Shown: one piece after another, positions 11,691 through 24,176 of the stretch
Position numbering within the stretch: position 1 is the stretch's first letter
Layout of the letters: every line of letters starts with the position of its first letter
Assembly (NCBI RefSeq): GCF_000165425.1
Contig: NW_001798997.1
Location: 186,001 to 250,000 of the forward strand
Source of the DNA: Paramecium tetraurelia
Taxonomy: Eukaryota; Ciliophora; Oligohymenophorea; Peniculida; Parameciidae
DNA: 64,000 nucleotides
Reading direction: 5' to 3'
Made by a program: the position numbers and the translations under genes
Notes under the pieces: generated by a model
What the model was told of the DNA's origin: nothing
Seen by the model: only the letters and a program-made list of their open reading frames with translations
The model's database searches: none

Positions 11691-12938
11691 TCATTAATTC
11701 TTCTCCTAATCATGATTCAGAATTTTAATCTTTCCTACTTACATCTAGGGTTGATGTTAATTTTGAAAATGCATATTATTTGCTTATGGCATTTATTATT
11801 ATTACTATGGTTATATTTATTAATTTTAAGCATTCTAGTTCTATTGATTGTAGAAGAAATTCTATTGATTATTGATAAATTATTGATTTTGCATATTTTA
11901 ATTATAACCAGGAAAAGATTTGTTTTGCATATTTTATTCGTAATTAAGTTAGCCAGAATTAAAGGATTATGTATTACTCGGTTGTTATTGGAAATATTGA
12001 TTGGCACCTTAATTTACTCGTTATTAATCTTGTATTAGTTAGGGTTAGGTATGCATTTAATTGATCGGTTGGTGGGGAACTTGATTACCTACAATTCTAT
12101 TATTAATTAATTGATTTTAGTCGTATTACTAAGGCATCTAATTCTAATTTTTATTATTTATTTATTATTAATAATCTTGTTACTACTATTATATTTTTTA
12201 ATGTTCTTCAGAGGTTTTCTGTTTTAACTCTTTCTCTTTCTCTTATGCCTTTTTCTCTTATGCCTTTTTCTCTTATTCTTTTTTTTCATATTCTTTTTTC
12301 TCTTATTCTTTTTTTTATTTGATCAGTTCATTTTATTTTCTTTTCTACTCGTAATAGCTTCTTTCTTCGTTAATCTTCATTGTGTAATTGGTAGCGTAAT
12401 TCTTATTCTCTTTGATAACTTATTAGTATTCATCTTTATTTAAGCTTAACTGTACAAAGCTTAAATCAACAGGGTAATCTGAATAAGTTGGAATTTCATG
12501 GAATGTTGAAATAACTCTATTAATAATTTAATCCAAAGTCATTGACTTTTTCCAGTATCTAATAGCAATATTATGTCAGGAATACTTTTCACTCCAATCA
12601 GGATGACAATAGACCCCTGTGTTTTGTATAATGTATTGATGCCTGAATTCCTTAGGAAACTCTATCCTAACCGGTGAAATGGGATAATTGTTGTATTTAA
12701 TGACGAAATAGTATAGGGCACCTTTCCATTCTGAAAGATATTTTCCTTCGAAGCCAACCCTGACCTATTTATATTCTTAAAGGTGTTCTATGTCAGTAAA
12801 TGGCACGTATCCATCAAAGTCATCTTCGTCATCATCTTGTTTGGTGTTTTGATCCTAAGATGTTGCTTTATCTTTCCTTCTTTTTAGCTATTCAACCTGA
12901 TTTGCAATTCTCTGATCAATAAAATACTCAAATTGCAT
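11691..12938 (-). CDS. Ubiquitin-conjugating-enzyme-fold protein with K/E/Q coiled coil and Q/N-rich tail
   Basis: Minus strand, ATG at 12938, TGA at 11691-11693, about 406 residues, one 27-nt intron. Residues 1-45 are acidic. About 45-150 align by eye with an E2 (UBC) core: the NNYPISPVRIEFP strand, GVYCHPDW with a Cys where the E2 catalytic Cys falls, then a Trp and the helix MTLDQIINRVISTFHEI. The HPN motif before the Cys is replaced by IIQN. Next comes a KEQEKK-type repeat and a 150-residue tail of Gln and Asn (FINNQQNFFYNQQNQNAQN). The tail is almost invisible in the standard code because many Gln are TAA/TAG. It could be a divergent E2, or an inactive variant used for binding. Starts only 19 nt after the Myb gene's stop. 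Confidence 0.7.
12228..12330 (-). repeat. Short tandem coding repeat (K-E-Q rich)
   Basis: On the plus strand this is a pyrimidine-rich stretch made of imperfect copies of TTTTTCTCTTATGCC. On the minus strand it codes the KAQEK / KEQEK repeat of the E2-fold protein, with TAA as Gln. It is part of the gene, not a separate element; variation in copy number would change coiled-coil length in steps of five residues when units are 15 bp. Confidence 0.6.
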
Positions 12939-12957
12939 TTTAATATTTTTAATATTA

Positions 12958-14446
12958 TCATTTTTATAATTAATTGGTAAGAATAGCATGCGAGGGATAA
13001 GGGGACAAAACAATCGAATAAGGAAGGCTATTGACACTGCAGCAATTTCCCGCATGACTCTGATAGACAAAAGATCTTTGATTGAAGACTCCATGTTGAC
13101 CCTAATAATATTCCCTAGATTGAAGCATTGCATTAGATCGGCAGACTTTCTGATCAAAATAAAAGGACCCTTAACCATTTATGGAAAAATAATTTTCTGA
13201 CGCCATTCCTAACTGATTAGTTTCACTACTTTGGTTCAAATAGGCTGAAAATTATTCTGGTGTAGCAAAGTAAATTTGATTGCCTTCTTAATGAATTAAA
13301 CATGGCATGAGGGTTGTAAGTTCGTCATCCTTTAATTCGGAATCCTTTACATTAATTTAGAGACTCTTCATATTTTGTAATTGTTAAATCTTTTCCTTAA
13401 ATTCTTTATAGAATTCCCTTGGTTATTCCTTTTACACTTTCTTTAATGAATTTGTCTGTTCCTCCACTATTTAATCTAGTGGCTCTTTTTTTTATCTTAA
13501 GTTCTCTGTTTAATTAATACGATATTCAATCTTTTTAATGATAATATTAATTAATTTAATTTCTTCAAGACTAAGTTCTTCAGATGATAATAAATTGGAG
13601 ATGGATGATTTTTCAGAATGAATTTCATCCTTATCTTTTTTCTTTCTAATCATTATGAAATTCTACCCAGACTTATTATTTCTCTCTTTTCTGATTAGAC
13701 AATTAAATCGATTTTTGACATTGTTTTCACTTCTTGCAACTTTTAGCTTCTTAGATATCAAAGCCCATTTCTTACCCAACTTTTTAGCCTAACTCATCAA
13801 ATCCAAGTCCTCGCTTAATTACCACGGGTTTCTATTAAAATAAATTTCATAACTGTACCTATTGATATTTGGGTTTAGATGGTTATTCCAGCGCTCTCTG
13901 CATTATTTACCATTTCTATGGACTTACTAATTATTTACTTTGTTGAGAATCGCAGCCATTTGACTCCATTAGTTGCCCTTATTTTGACTTTCAAAATCTT
14001 ATATAATAGTTTGCAGTATATTGTCCTCAGTAGTGGTCCAAGGGGCCTGTTATAAGGGAAGTTTGAAGATTTGTAACCATTTTTGCTTACAACTGAATGT
14101 ATCTCTGCGAGGCATCATGCTTGCAATGGTATTCCAATCAGAATCACTCTAACATATACAATTATCTTTTTACCAACAACTCTACGTCTTTTTTGTTTTA
14201 GGTGACCCATTTGCCCACTAACCATATTAAAACCTTTTTATCTTCATCAGTCCAATTTTTCTTAGGTTTATTCGGTGAAGATTGGATATTCATTTTGTTA
14301 GCTTGTTGGATTTTTAATACTTCTTGGTCATCGGGAAAAGTATCATTATTAAGGGTGAACTCCTCTCTAAGGCAATTGAATCTAACGTTTTTCACTCCTT
14401 TGACTTCAGAGAAGAAATTTAAGAAATTCTAATAAAAATCGTCCAT
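12958..14446 (-). CDS. Three-repeat Myb (R1R2R3-like) DNA-binding protein
   Basis: Minus strand, ATG at 14446, TGA at 12958-12960, about 487 residues, one 25-nt intron near 14170. Myb repeats lie at about residues 55-215: KKNWTDEDKKVLIWLVGKWV..DWNTIASMMPRR, then APWTTTEDNILQTII..QWSQMAAIL..QCRERWNNHL, then NPWQLSEDLDLMSQAKKLG..WALISKKL..NNVKNRFNCL. The R2 and R3 repeats keep the spaced tryptophans and the RERWNNHL / VKNRFNCL recognition helices. The rest is Gln/Glu-rich and ends in a hydrophobic NQLQK. Likely a nuclear transcription factor or an snRNA/chromatin Myb of the c-Myb/CDC5 type; targets are unknown. Confidence 0.85.
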
Positions 14447-14568
14447 TAAATGTGAATCTATAATTTGCATATATTTTAATTATTTTGTTATTATTATAAG
14501 TGTTTTATGTAAATCCAGAAAATGCGTATCAAAAAATTAATAATTTTAACAGTAATTTTTTAATTAAT

Positions 14569-15189
14569 TCATTTTATATATTCCTATAATAGTTTTAAAA
14601 CACTGTCCTTAATTTCCTGTGTTATTAGCACTCTAGGCTATCTGATCACCTGATCATTTTGCATCACGTAATCGAATCTGCACTTCCTTTTGAAGATACA
14701 CTCATACAATATTAGACCAATCTGCTATGTGTTATTTACTTTCTTGCTTTTGTGTTCTATCTCCTCAAGATTTGATATTTTAATCCTGTTGTTCTCATCA
14801 AAAAAGATATTCTCAATTAACAAATCTAAATACAATTGATTTTCATTTAAATATTATTGCACACTAAATAATTAGTTAGCAATTGAGTTCAAAAGTTCTT
14901 CATCAATATCCCCATATTTAATCCAATTCAGCAAAGAACCCTTAGGCATATATTCTCGTACAACATATACATGATCTGAATCATGACAATAGAAGTACAA
15001 CTTCTACACATTAGGATGATTGATATGATATTGAATTTCTATCCATTTTCTCAGTTGTAAATAGGATTTGTTGGCCAGAACCATTCTCTTCGAAATCACA
15101 TCCAATTAAGCTTATTGATTTTGGATCAATATTCTGTAACAATTATTTCCCAATTATTCTAATACCTTCATGTTTTTAATCTATTCCAT
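14569..15189 (-). CDS. Small pseudokinase
   Basis: Minus strand, ATG 15189 to TGA 14569-14571, 206 residues without introns. It keeps the outline of a kinase domain: a VISKRMV strand with a lysine, NHPNVQKLYFYCHD, VREYMPKGSLLNWIKYG, and a C-lobe start. The catalytic loop is YLDLLIENIFF in place of HRDLKPENIL and the metal-binding DFG is SNL. The last helices of a normal C-lobe are short. So it cannot be an ordinary kinase and is probably a regulatory or scaffolding pseudokinase. It shares a 25-bp divergent gap with the coiled-coil gene. Confidence 0.75.
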
Positions 15190-15214
15190 TATTTAAATTA
15201 ATACACATCCTTTA

Positions 15215-16772
15215 ATGTAAAACATCATACAACATGGTTCAGATGAAGAAACCGAATTTATATTCGATTCCAATACCATGCAACTTAATGACAGCAAGAG
15301 CAAAATTTCCAAAGCCAATGTAATTGTTTTAATTGCAATATGATTTTAGGATGAGATCAAACAATTGAATGATTAGAATAAGGAATTGGCCACTTAACTC
15401 AACAAGTAGAATGAGTTACTCGATTTAAAACATAAATAGAATTAATAGTTGCAAGTCGATGGTATGCTTGATGTTTAAAACTTCTTAGTGATAAAATTAA
15501 AATCGCAGCTTGATGAAAGAGAACTTAAACTATTATAATCTATGAAAGAAAAACAATCATTGTAGAATGAACTAATTTGTTTCCATGATATAATGGATCA
15601 AACTACCTAAAGAAATGACCAATTGAATTCTGAAGTGTTTGCTCTTAGATTAACAATGGAACAATTATAATGTAAGTATTTAGTGATTACTCATTTAGAA
15701 ACAACTACAATGTGCAAGGAGGACTCTAATTAAATATTACAAAGAGAGTTGAAATTGAAGGAGAACATTGAAGCATAAACTAAAACCATCAAATAATACG
15801 AAGAGACAGTTAGAAAAATCACCAATGAACTCAATCAGAAACAGGCTTAATTTAAAATTGATAACTAAAACAAGGACAACATTATATCAGACTTAAAGAG
15901 AAAACACGATTTATAATTGTAATAGAATACTGAAATAATCTCTGAGTTAATATAGTTTAAGAATTAAAACTTATAAAACAACTTCATGAACAAAGACTAT
16001 AAACCAGAACTTACAAAAATGACAAAGGAGATTGAAGAATATAAAATTCAAATCAAAGGATAGAACCATTAGATAAAACTATCAAATGATTAGATTTTGG
16101 CTCTCTAAAATTAGATCCAAAAACTTGAATAATCTATTGGCACTCTCTTGACTGATATTCAATAGACAAAATAAAAATTAAAGGAAAAGGAATCAGAATT
16201 ATAAAATAAACTAGGGGAAAATATGTAGACTATTGAAAAATTAAATATTCAAATTTCATAATTGAATAATCAATTGTAATTGTTTAAAAATTAGGATTAA
16301 AAGATCAATCTTGTCAGAAGTATTTCCTAACCTTCTGACGAAAGATATCTTAAAGAATTGCAATAAAAGAACGATTATATTGCCATGTTACAAAACGAAA
16401 ATAACTAATTAGTTAAATTAATTGAAACTCTGCAGAGTTAAAAATGTATTCATTATAAATAAATAATTTGTAGCTGACAATCAAGGTAGTGAAGTTCTTA
16501 AAGTTAGACAGTTGGAATCAGAATTGAAAAATCTCCAATCTTTCATTTATGACAGTCCATTAGTGGTGCTATTTAATCTCCTTGAAGACAGATTGTCCAA
16601 ATAATAATAAAAGAGTTTTGAGAATAAGAAAAAGATTTAGGAGTTTTGGAGCAATCAATTAAAACAATGGGCAGAAGGTTTTGAGGAATTGAAGAAAGCA
16701 TTTAATGGTCTTAAGATTTAATTCAAGTATGATCTCAAGTATCCAATCCAAGGTTAATAGCAAAATGAATGA
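15215..16772 (+). CDS. Long coiled-coil protein
   Basis: ATG 15215 (MQNIIQHGSDEETEFIFDSN) to TGA 16770-16772, about 499 residues with introns of 30 nt (near 15320) and 28 nt (near 16446). Almost the whole protein is a continuous heptad-type coiled coil, rich in Gln, Lys, Glu, Leu and Asn, with many Gln as TAA/TAG. The end is a short mixed segment with SNQLKQWAEGFEELKKAFNG. No catalytic motif. Probably cytoskeletal, cortical or basal-body, as many such ciliate proteins are, but this is inference from composition. Confidence 0.75.
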
Positions 16773-16863
16773 TATAATTCATATGATATTATATAAAATT
16801 GTAACTAAAATTCAGTTTAAAAAACACATTATGAAAATACAATTATTATTAATATAAATTTAA

Positions 16864-18163
16864 TCAATCATCATCATCGGAACTGGAACTACTAGACGAG
16901 CTACTTGAACTACTAGATGATGAACTACCAGATGAATCATCGGAACTCAATGGATTGGCATCCTTTAGCACTCCGAATTCGTTCTTGTCAATATCATCTA
17001 ATTTAAGTGCTCTTTCATACAAATCGGACCTCTTCTCCTTAAATGCATCCAACAACCTTTGACTAAACTTTGGCCTTTCGTCTCTTACAGATCTAAAATG
17101 TGATACATTTAATATTACCTCCAGATCTTATCAAAGTTATTGATTGACATGAAATTCTGAGTGAGAGCCACTGAATTGTCTAAATTTAAGACTGCATGCC
17201 ACCAACCGCCAGGGACAAATATAGTATCTCCAGGACCTTATACACACATTACAATCTTTAGATTATCGGCTCCTTCTTTTTCAATTAGTTTTGGCAAAGC
17301 ATAAAGGAAGTAATCAATGGATTCATCCAACACTTCAGGATCGATTTCCTTCTTGGCAGCCAGTCCTTTGGCCTTTACAATTGATTTTGGTATATCGGGA
17401 GGAAAGAGGACCCACAACTTATGTCCCTATAACGATGTATTCCAGGCACTTGTCATTAGTGGATCTATGTGTACAGTAGTACCTGATCGTTTTGGTCTAA
17501 TATATTAAATGATAAGTTACCCAACCAAAAACCATCTATAGGGAGGACGATGTTTCTCTCCTACCACTGAAAAGAAATCTTCTTGGAAGTATTTATGGTA
17601 TTTGTATCTTCCCACCATATCTGCTCCTCCGTCTTTCATATCCTCGACTGAACTACGAAATTATAATGGATTAGAGTACCTTTCGAATAAGTAAAGGGGG
17701 GAATCATCTTTGTTGTACACCAAGTATTCAAGAAAATATTTGAATGGCAATCTCAATTTCCTCCCTTTATCATCCTCTCCAATTTTGAAGGAGGTCTCCT
17801 TGTAGAGTTGATATAGTTTCTCAAAAGTCCAATACTTTTCAACATTCCAATCATCTGTTGTATTGGTTATTATACAAGGAATGTCTGGAATTTCGAATTG
17901 GTTCACAAATTGTTCAGAGGTGAATGTGCGACCATCCACTTTAGCTATTGTGAAATATCTAAATCAAATAGTTATTACTTTTCATATTATTTTCTCAATT
18001 CTTTAAGACTCTTTTCATAATGATTTCTTTTATACCATTCCCTCAATCTCAAGTGACTTCTGTCCTTCAATTTTATTTCTTCTATCAACTCCTAAGCCTT
18101 AGAGCTCATTTCTTTTTCGAAGAATCTCGATGATTTCAACTTAAGCTTTTTAGCTGTTTCCAT
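16864..18163 (-). CDS. JMJD6-type Fe(II)/2-oxoglutarate hydroxylase (bifunctional lysyl hydroxylase family)
   Basis: Minus strand, ATG 18163 to TGA 16864-16866, about 415 residues, introns of 20-26 nt. The N-terminus ([15 protein letters not shown]) and the stretch [20 protein letters not shown] lead into a JmjC domain. The iron site is HID in [17 protein letters not shown], with the second His in [31 protein letters not shown] lies between. Order and spacing match animal JMJD6, which hydroxylates lysines of SR splicing proteins in the nucleus. The C-terminus ends in a serine run followed by DDDD, as the animal protein also ends in a long Ser run. That makes the assignment strong. The stop is convergent with the coiled-coil gene. 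Confidence 0.92.
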
Positions 18164-18869
18164 AATTTAATTATATTTATATCATAATTTTGTCATTTTA
18201 TCATTTCTTTAATTTGGCTAATTAAGTTTAACTCAATTCAATTTTGTATTAACTTGAATTATTTTACGATCTATAAGAATGCAAAAGCCTAAAGATTCGT
18301 CTTCCCATTTAAGAATGATTAAAATACTATCTGGTGAATCTATTTCTTATAGATAAGAACACTTGATTTAAATTAAATAGATTTTTTAAATCCTCACCCC
18401 GCAACTTTTGAATCAGCAATAGATTTTATGAGCATGCTTATTTATCGTAATTTAATACTATAAATAAAGGAGAATATGATTATTAGAATCAATTATAGAC
18501 TATAAATCTGGAGAATAAAATTGCATTATGGATACGGTATCATATAAATCATTTCCATCAACAAAAAATCCTAATTATCTAACAATCAAAAATATATTAA
18601 TTTGTATATTTTAACATGAATCTATTATTATATAAATAATCAGATTGCAGCTCAAGTGACTTGTTAAAAATATTAGATAAAATTGAAAATGGCAATTGAA
18701 TTGTTAGAACTAATTAAGAAAAAGAAAAGTGAGATGAATACGAGGGGGAGTTAGTATTATACTTGTATTAGTATTAATGATAATTAATTATTATTGTTTT
18801 GGCTGGTTTTAATTTAAATTAATGAAGTGAAGAATAGGGGGAATTATTTATTTATTAATTAAATTAATT
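18164..18869. other. 700-bp gap with possible coding relics
   Basis: This lies between the divergent starts of JMJD6 and RPB1 and should hold both promoters. On the plus strand from about 18281 to 18720 several short frames look protein-like, for example one starting MQKPKDSSSHLRMIKIL, one containing NPHPATFESAIDFMSMLIY, and one containing CSSSDLLKILDKIENGN. They lie in different frames and are split by TGA codons, and I could not splice them into one gene. Either an unusual small gene or a decayed one. Confidence 0.25.
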
Positions 18870-21800
18870 ATGAGACAATCAGGCGCTGATTTCACTTACT
18901 CCACTGCTCCAATCGCCAAGGTCAGGCGTGTGGAATTTGGGTTGATGAGTCATGAGCTCATTAAGGAATGGACAGGAGACATAGAAATAAAGGAGCTACA
19001 GACGAACGAGCTTGATGGAACGCCAAAATAAAATGGTTTAAACGACCTTCGAATGGGTGTGAATACGAATGCTTAGAAATGCAAGACATGTGGAGAGACG
19101 AAGTATTGCCAGGGCCATTTTGGAAGAATTGAACTGAATAAGCCAGTATACCATGTGGGGTTCTTGCAGATAGTGAAGAAGGTATTGAAGTGCATATGCC
19201 ACAGTTGTGGTAAATTGAGACAGCCACAATCAGAAGATGCTTGGGTATGTATAAATTTTATGAAAAAAAGTAATCCTTTTAGAAGGCCAAGGAACATAGA
19301 TTGAATCGCAAGAGATTGAACGAAATAGTGAAATTGTTGGGTAGGATAGAGAAATGCGAGACTAGCAAGCACAAGTAGGAGGAGAATCAGGGGAATGACG
19401 ACTTTTGTGGAGAGAAAATTCCTACTAGAATTTAAGCCATAAATGGATAAATAAAAATTTAATATAACACCAAAGAGGCTGCAAAGGAATTGACAGCGGA
19501 GAGATGTTTGGAGATATTCAAGAAGATCAGAGACGAGGATGCAATCATATTGGGATTCACAAAAGATTCACGACCTCGAGACTTGATAATAAAATTCTTA
19601 TTAGTGATGCCACCCTAGGTGAGACCAGCTATCGAGATGAATCCAGCGAGAATAGCCCAAGATCAATATACCCAAATTTACAAATCCATATTACAGAAGA
19701 ACAACGAAATCGCCAATTGCAGTAGTGATGCTGAGAGAGTAAGATTGGCTCCAGAGTTGATGAGAGAAGTGGCCAAGATCATAGATTCGGAGAAGGCTGG
19801 GAAGATAAAGATGAAATCCACTTAGCCATTGAAGAGTATCAGAGCAAGATTGAAGGGTAAGGAAGGTAGATTTAGACAGAACTTGATGGGTAAGAGAGTA
19901 GATTTCTGTGCTCGTTCAGTCATATCTCCGGATGCAAATTTGGGGATGGATGAGTTGGGAGTGCCTCAGATAGTGGCAGATCAATTGACAATTCCTGAGG
20001 AGGTGACAGAGTACAATTTGGAGAGAGTAATTTAATTGGCCAAGACGAACAAGATCAAATATGTGATAGTGCCCATAACAGACCCAAGGAGCAAATAGAG
20101 GAAGTTTTAGGCTTTGTATTTTGATTTCACAGACACTGAGGATTAGATTAGATAGAAGATCAATCAGGGAGTCATAGTGGAGAGATGTTTGTAGGATGGT
20201 GATTTCGTGTTATTCAACAGACAACCCACTCTACATAGAATGAGTATGATGGGACATAGAGTCAGGATCCTCCCTTATTCTACATTTAGATTGAATTTGT
20301 CTGTGTGTACTCCATACAATGCAGATTTCGATGGAGATGAAATGAATATGCATGTTCCTCAATCATATGAAACAATAGCAGAATTGAAATACTTGGCCCA
20401 CGTTCCAAGATAGATTGTAACACCGAAGAGTAATCAACCAGTCATGGGTATTGTGCAGGATTCTTTGCTTGGATGTTGTTTGTTCACTTAGAGAGATACA
20501 TTCTTGACTAGAGATTAAGTTATGCATTTGATGATGTGGAATGAGTAATTCACTGGAGAATTGCCTATGCCTGCTATATTGAAACCTTAGGAATTGTGGA
20601 CAGGGAAGTAGATCATGTCTATGATTATTCCGCAGTCGATCAACACTGAAAGAGGTATCAGAGAAGATGATCTCAGGAAACCCAATTGGAATGCGGATGA
20701 CAAGAGTTTGTGTATTCAGAGAGGTAGTTTGGTGAGTGGAATTTTCAATAAGGAATTGGTGGGATAGGGTGCAGGTTCAGTGGTGCATCTTTGTTGGCTT
20801 GATTTGGGAGCTGAGAAGACATTGGAGTTTATGACTTCGTGTCAGAGAATCGTGAATAATTGGTTGATCATGCATTCATTTACAGTGGGATGTCAAGACA
20901 TAGCTCCACACATCAATTTGGTAGCTGAAACTGAAAAGAGAAGTAAGGAGCAGGATGAGGAATATATTAAATTGTTGCAAATCTTTTTAGATGCCAAGAA
21001 GATTCAAGATAATCGTTATCATCAGAAGGGTAAGAGAATTATGGATTCATTCGAATACTCTTTCAATATGAAATTGAATAAGGTGAGAGATGACATCAAT
21101 TCCAAAGTCACAGAAACCATTGATCAAATTCGTAATTGCATGTACAAGATGATTTGGGCCAAGAGTAAAGGAGAAGCATCCAATTTGGCTCAAATTACAT
21201 CTCTAGTCGGACAACAGAACTTGGAATCTAAGAGAATCTAATTTGGTTTTGCCTACAGGACCTTGCCTCATTTCTCTAAATTCGATTATGGTCCTGAAGC
21301 CAGAGGATTTGTGGCTAGCAACTTCTTCAAAGGACTCAAACCTACTGAATTCTTTTTCCATACTATGGGTGGTAGAGATGGTCTGATTGATACTGCTGTC
21401 AAAACAAGTAGAACTGGGTATATTCAGAGGAAGTTGATCAAAGCTGTTGAGGATGTCTTTGTCAGATATGATTCATCTTGCAGAGATTCAGTGGGAGCTG
21501 TCTATCAATTCCATTACGGAGAAGACAAAATGGCTGCTGAATTTATTGAGCATTAGGAAATCAAGTGTGTTAATTTAAGCAATGCTCAATTGGAAGAGAA
21601 GTATGAATTAATCAAGGAACAATGGTTTGGAAGTGAAATCAGACAGAAATATCAAAACATACTAACAGAGGATGTCATTAAGGATATTGAGGAAGATTTT
21701 GAAGGTCAAGCCTTGTTGAAGGGAGAGTTCGATGAAATCAAAAAGATCAGAAATGAATTGCGTAGATTATTCTTGATTGATTCTGCTCCAAAAGAGGAGT

Positions 21801-24176
21801 TGTTCACTCATTATTATTTGGTGGTAAACATAGAGAGAATCATTTCAACAATCAAAATCAATAAGAAAATTAGTGACAGAGAGAAATGTAGATTGAATCC
21901 TATCTATGTTACATAATAAGTTGATGAACTCATCTAGAAAGTTGACAAGTTGTTGAGTTACGATTTGGAAGAAAGAAAGGATTGCATTAATTTATTTAGA
22001 ACTCACTTAAAAGTGTCCTTGGCTAGCAAAGACTTATGTTGCAGACATAGATTAACACCAGAGGCATTCCAAGAATTGATCTCTGAAATTATTTATAAAC
22101 TCAAAAAGAGTATGGCTCATCCAGGTGAAGCTGTAGGTGCCATTGCTGCTTAATCTCTAGGAGAACCTACCACACAAATGACTTTGAACACCTTCCACAA
22201 ATCTGGTGTCACTGGTGATAAGAATGTGACCTTGGGTGTCCCAAGATTATAAGAATTGCTGGATGCCAGTAAGAAAACCAAGACTCCCAGTTTAACCATC
22301 TATTTTGATCCTCCTCTGGAATATGCTGAGTTGGAATTGAAAGATGACAAAGACAAGAAGAGCTATTTAAAGACTGAGCAACTCGTTCATCCTCATAAAC
22401 AAGATGACTTTACTTAGAGTATGTTAGTGTAAATGCAAGGCAGAATTCTTGGTTAGACCTTTGGACAATACATTATCAAGAGTGAAATCTATTACTAGAG
22501 TGATCCCAACAATCCATTACACATCACCGAAGATCAGGAAGATAATTTCACTGATGGCATTTTTGATTAAGATGAAGCCAAATATAAGTGGATTCTCTTT
22601 TTACATATGGATCATCAAAAGATTCTGTCCAATTTAGAAACTTGGGATAAAATTAGAGATAGCATTCCAAAGATCCTAGATGAAACCTAAGTTAAATTTG
22701 GAATCTCCTCTCAAAATACAATTGTAGATCCAGATTCCATGAATCACAAGTACATTCAAATCAAATACTTTCATGATTATGCTGACTAGAAGAAATTTAA
22801 GCCAGAAAGAGGAAAGGGCAATTTCGATGATGAAATTGCTTTCGATGAAGAAAACAAAACTAAAACCTATGTCGATACTCCTTACACAATTCTGAAGAGA
22901 TTGGAAGAAACCATCAGAGGCTATTCCTTGGGAGGTATCAGCAAAATTACAAGAATTCTTCACTCCCAAATTGAGAAACAATTCTACATCAACAACAAAA
23001 CTGGAGGATTCTTGAAACAAGCAAATGTGGATGGCAAAGGTAAATGGAAAATCATTGAAAAATACTTAGAAACAGAAGGAACCAATCTCAAAGAAATTCT
23101 TAGATTGGAACACGTTGATCAAAGAAGAACCACAACCGATGATGTCTATGAAATATCCTAAGTGTTGGGAATAGAAGCTGCCAGAGCTGCTCTTGTTGGT
23201 GAAACCAGAAAGATCTTCAATCACTATGGTATCTACATCAATTATAGACATCTCTATCTATTATATGACTGGATGACTCACAGAGGCAGACTTACAGCTG
23301 TCAACAGAAATGGTATTAACAGAATCCCTGAGGTGAGTGTTCTCCGTAAAAGTTCTTTCGAAGAAACAGTAGAAATCCTCTATGATGCTGCTGTCTTCTC
23401 AGAAATCGATCACATGAGAGGATTGAGTGAAAACATCATATTTGGATAATTGTGTCCCCATGGAACTGGTTGCTTTGAACTTATGGTCAATGCCAAGAAT
23501 GTCAAAGAATTCAAATTGAAATCCAGTCATGCTGACAAATTCACCCAAGGAGGTGAGTATCTTGCTGAACAATCTCCCTATGATTAAAATCAACAAACTC
23601 CTCTCATGCTTAACACTCCAGGACCTGGTGTTTCCCAAGGCTTCATCGAGAACTCACCCTACACTCCATATCACAAATCTCCTGCCAATTTTGCCACTCC
23701 TTTCGGCAGAGAATATACTCCAAATTCGAGTCATTGTTCCCCATTTTATCCAAACACTCCTCTTATGCCAAATGACCCATATCAACTAAGTCCTGTTGGC
23801 TCAGATTCAGGAATACAACAATCAGTTTAAAAATAAGCCAATGTCAGTGACAGTCACAGTCCTGGATCCCCTCATTACACCAGTCATACTAACTCCCCAA
23901 GTCCCAGTTACAGAAGCAGCGAAAGAGCCACCTCTGGCCAAAGATCTTCGAGTCCTATTCTAAATTCCTCCAGAAGGTATTTCTATCTCTCTATCTCCCC
24001 CTAGTCCCAATTATACTAGTAGCGTATACAATTCGCCTCTTTCACCAACCAACACTGGAAGTCCTCGTGTTCCAACTGGATCTCCTCATTCACCCCAAGG
24101 TTCTATCTTTACAACTTACAGTCCAGTCTATCAACCAGGAGGAGGCACAGGCAATCAATACGAATAAGAATAATGA
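18870..24176 (+). CDS. RPB1: RNA polymerase II largest subunit RPB1
   Basis: ATG 18870 to TGA 24174-24176, about 1750 residues; introns of 26 nt near 19237 and 28 nt near 23976. The N-terminal zinc motif [15 protein letters not shown], the switch region, and the catalytic [10 protein letters not shown] (about 20318-20347) with the three Mg-binding aspartates are intact. Later landmarks are the funnel and bridge-helix/trigger-loop region ([31 protein letters not shown]) and the RPB1 domain-5 end. The C-terminal domain, about 210 residues from 23540 on, has no YSPTSPS heptads but many SP, TP and PY dipeptides. Compared with its neighbours the gene uses more CAA/CAG and fewer TAA/TAG for Gln, as expected for a highly expressed gene. 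Confidence 0.97.

Noticed and set aside
11586-12038. A 150-codon hydrophobic plus-strand open frame
   Set aside because: It is the antisense shadow of the Q/N-rich tail of the minus-strand E2-fold gene; antisense of CAA/TAA/AAT codons gives Leu/Ile-rich translations.
12035-12049. TTAGGG-like tandem motif suggesting a telomere
   Set aside because: Only about two units, inside the coding tail of the E2-fold gene; Paramecium telomeres use G4T2/G3T3 repeats.
12228-12330. Pyrimidine tract as a possible regulatory or satellite element
   Set aside because: It codes an in-frame K/E/Q repeat on the minus strand.
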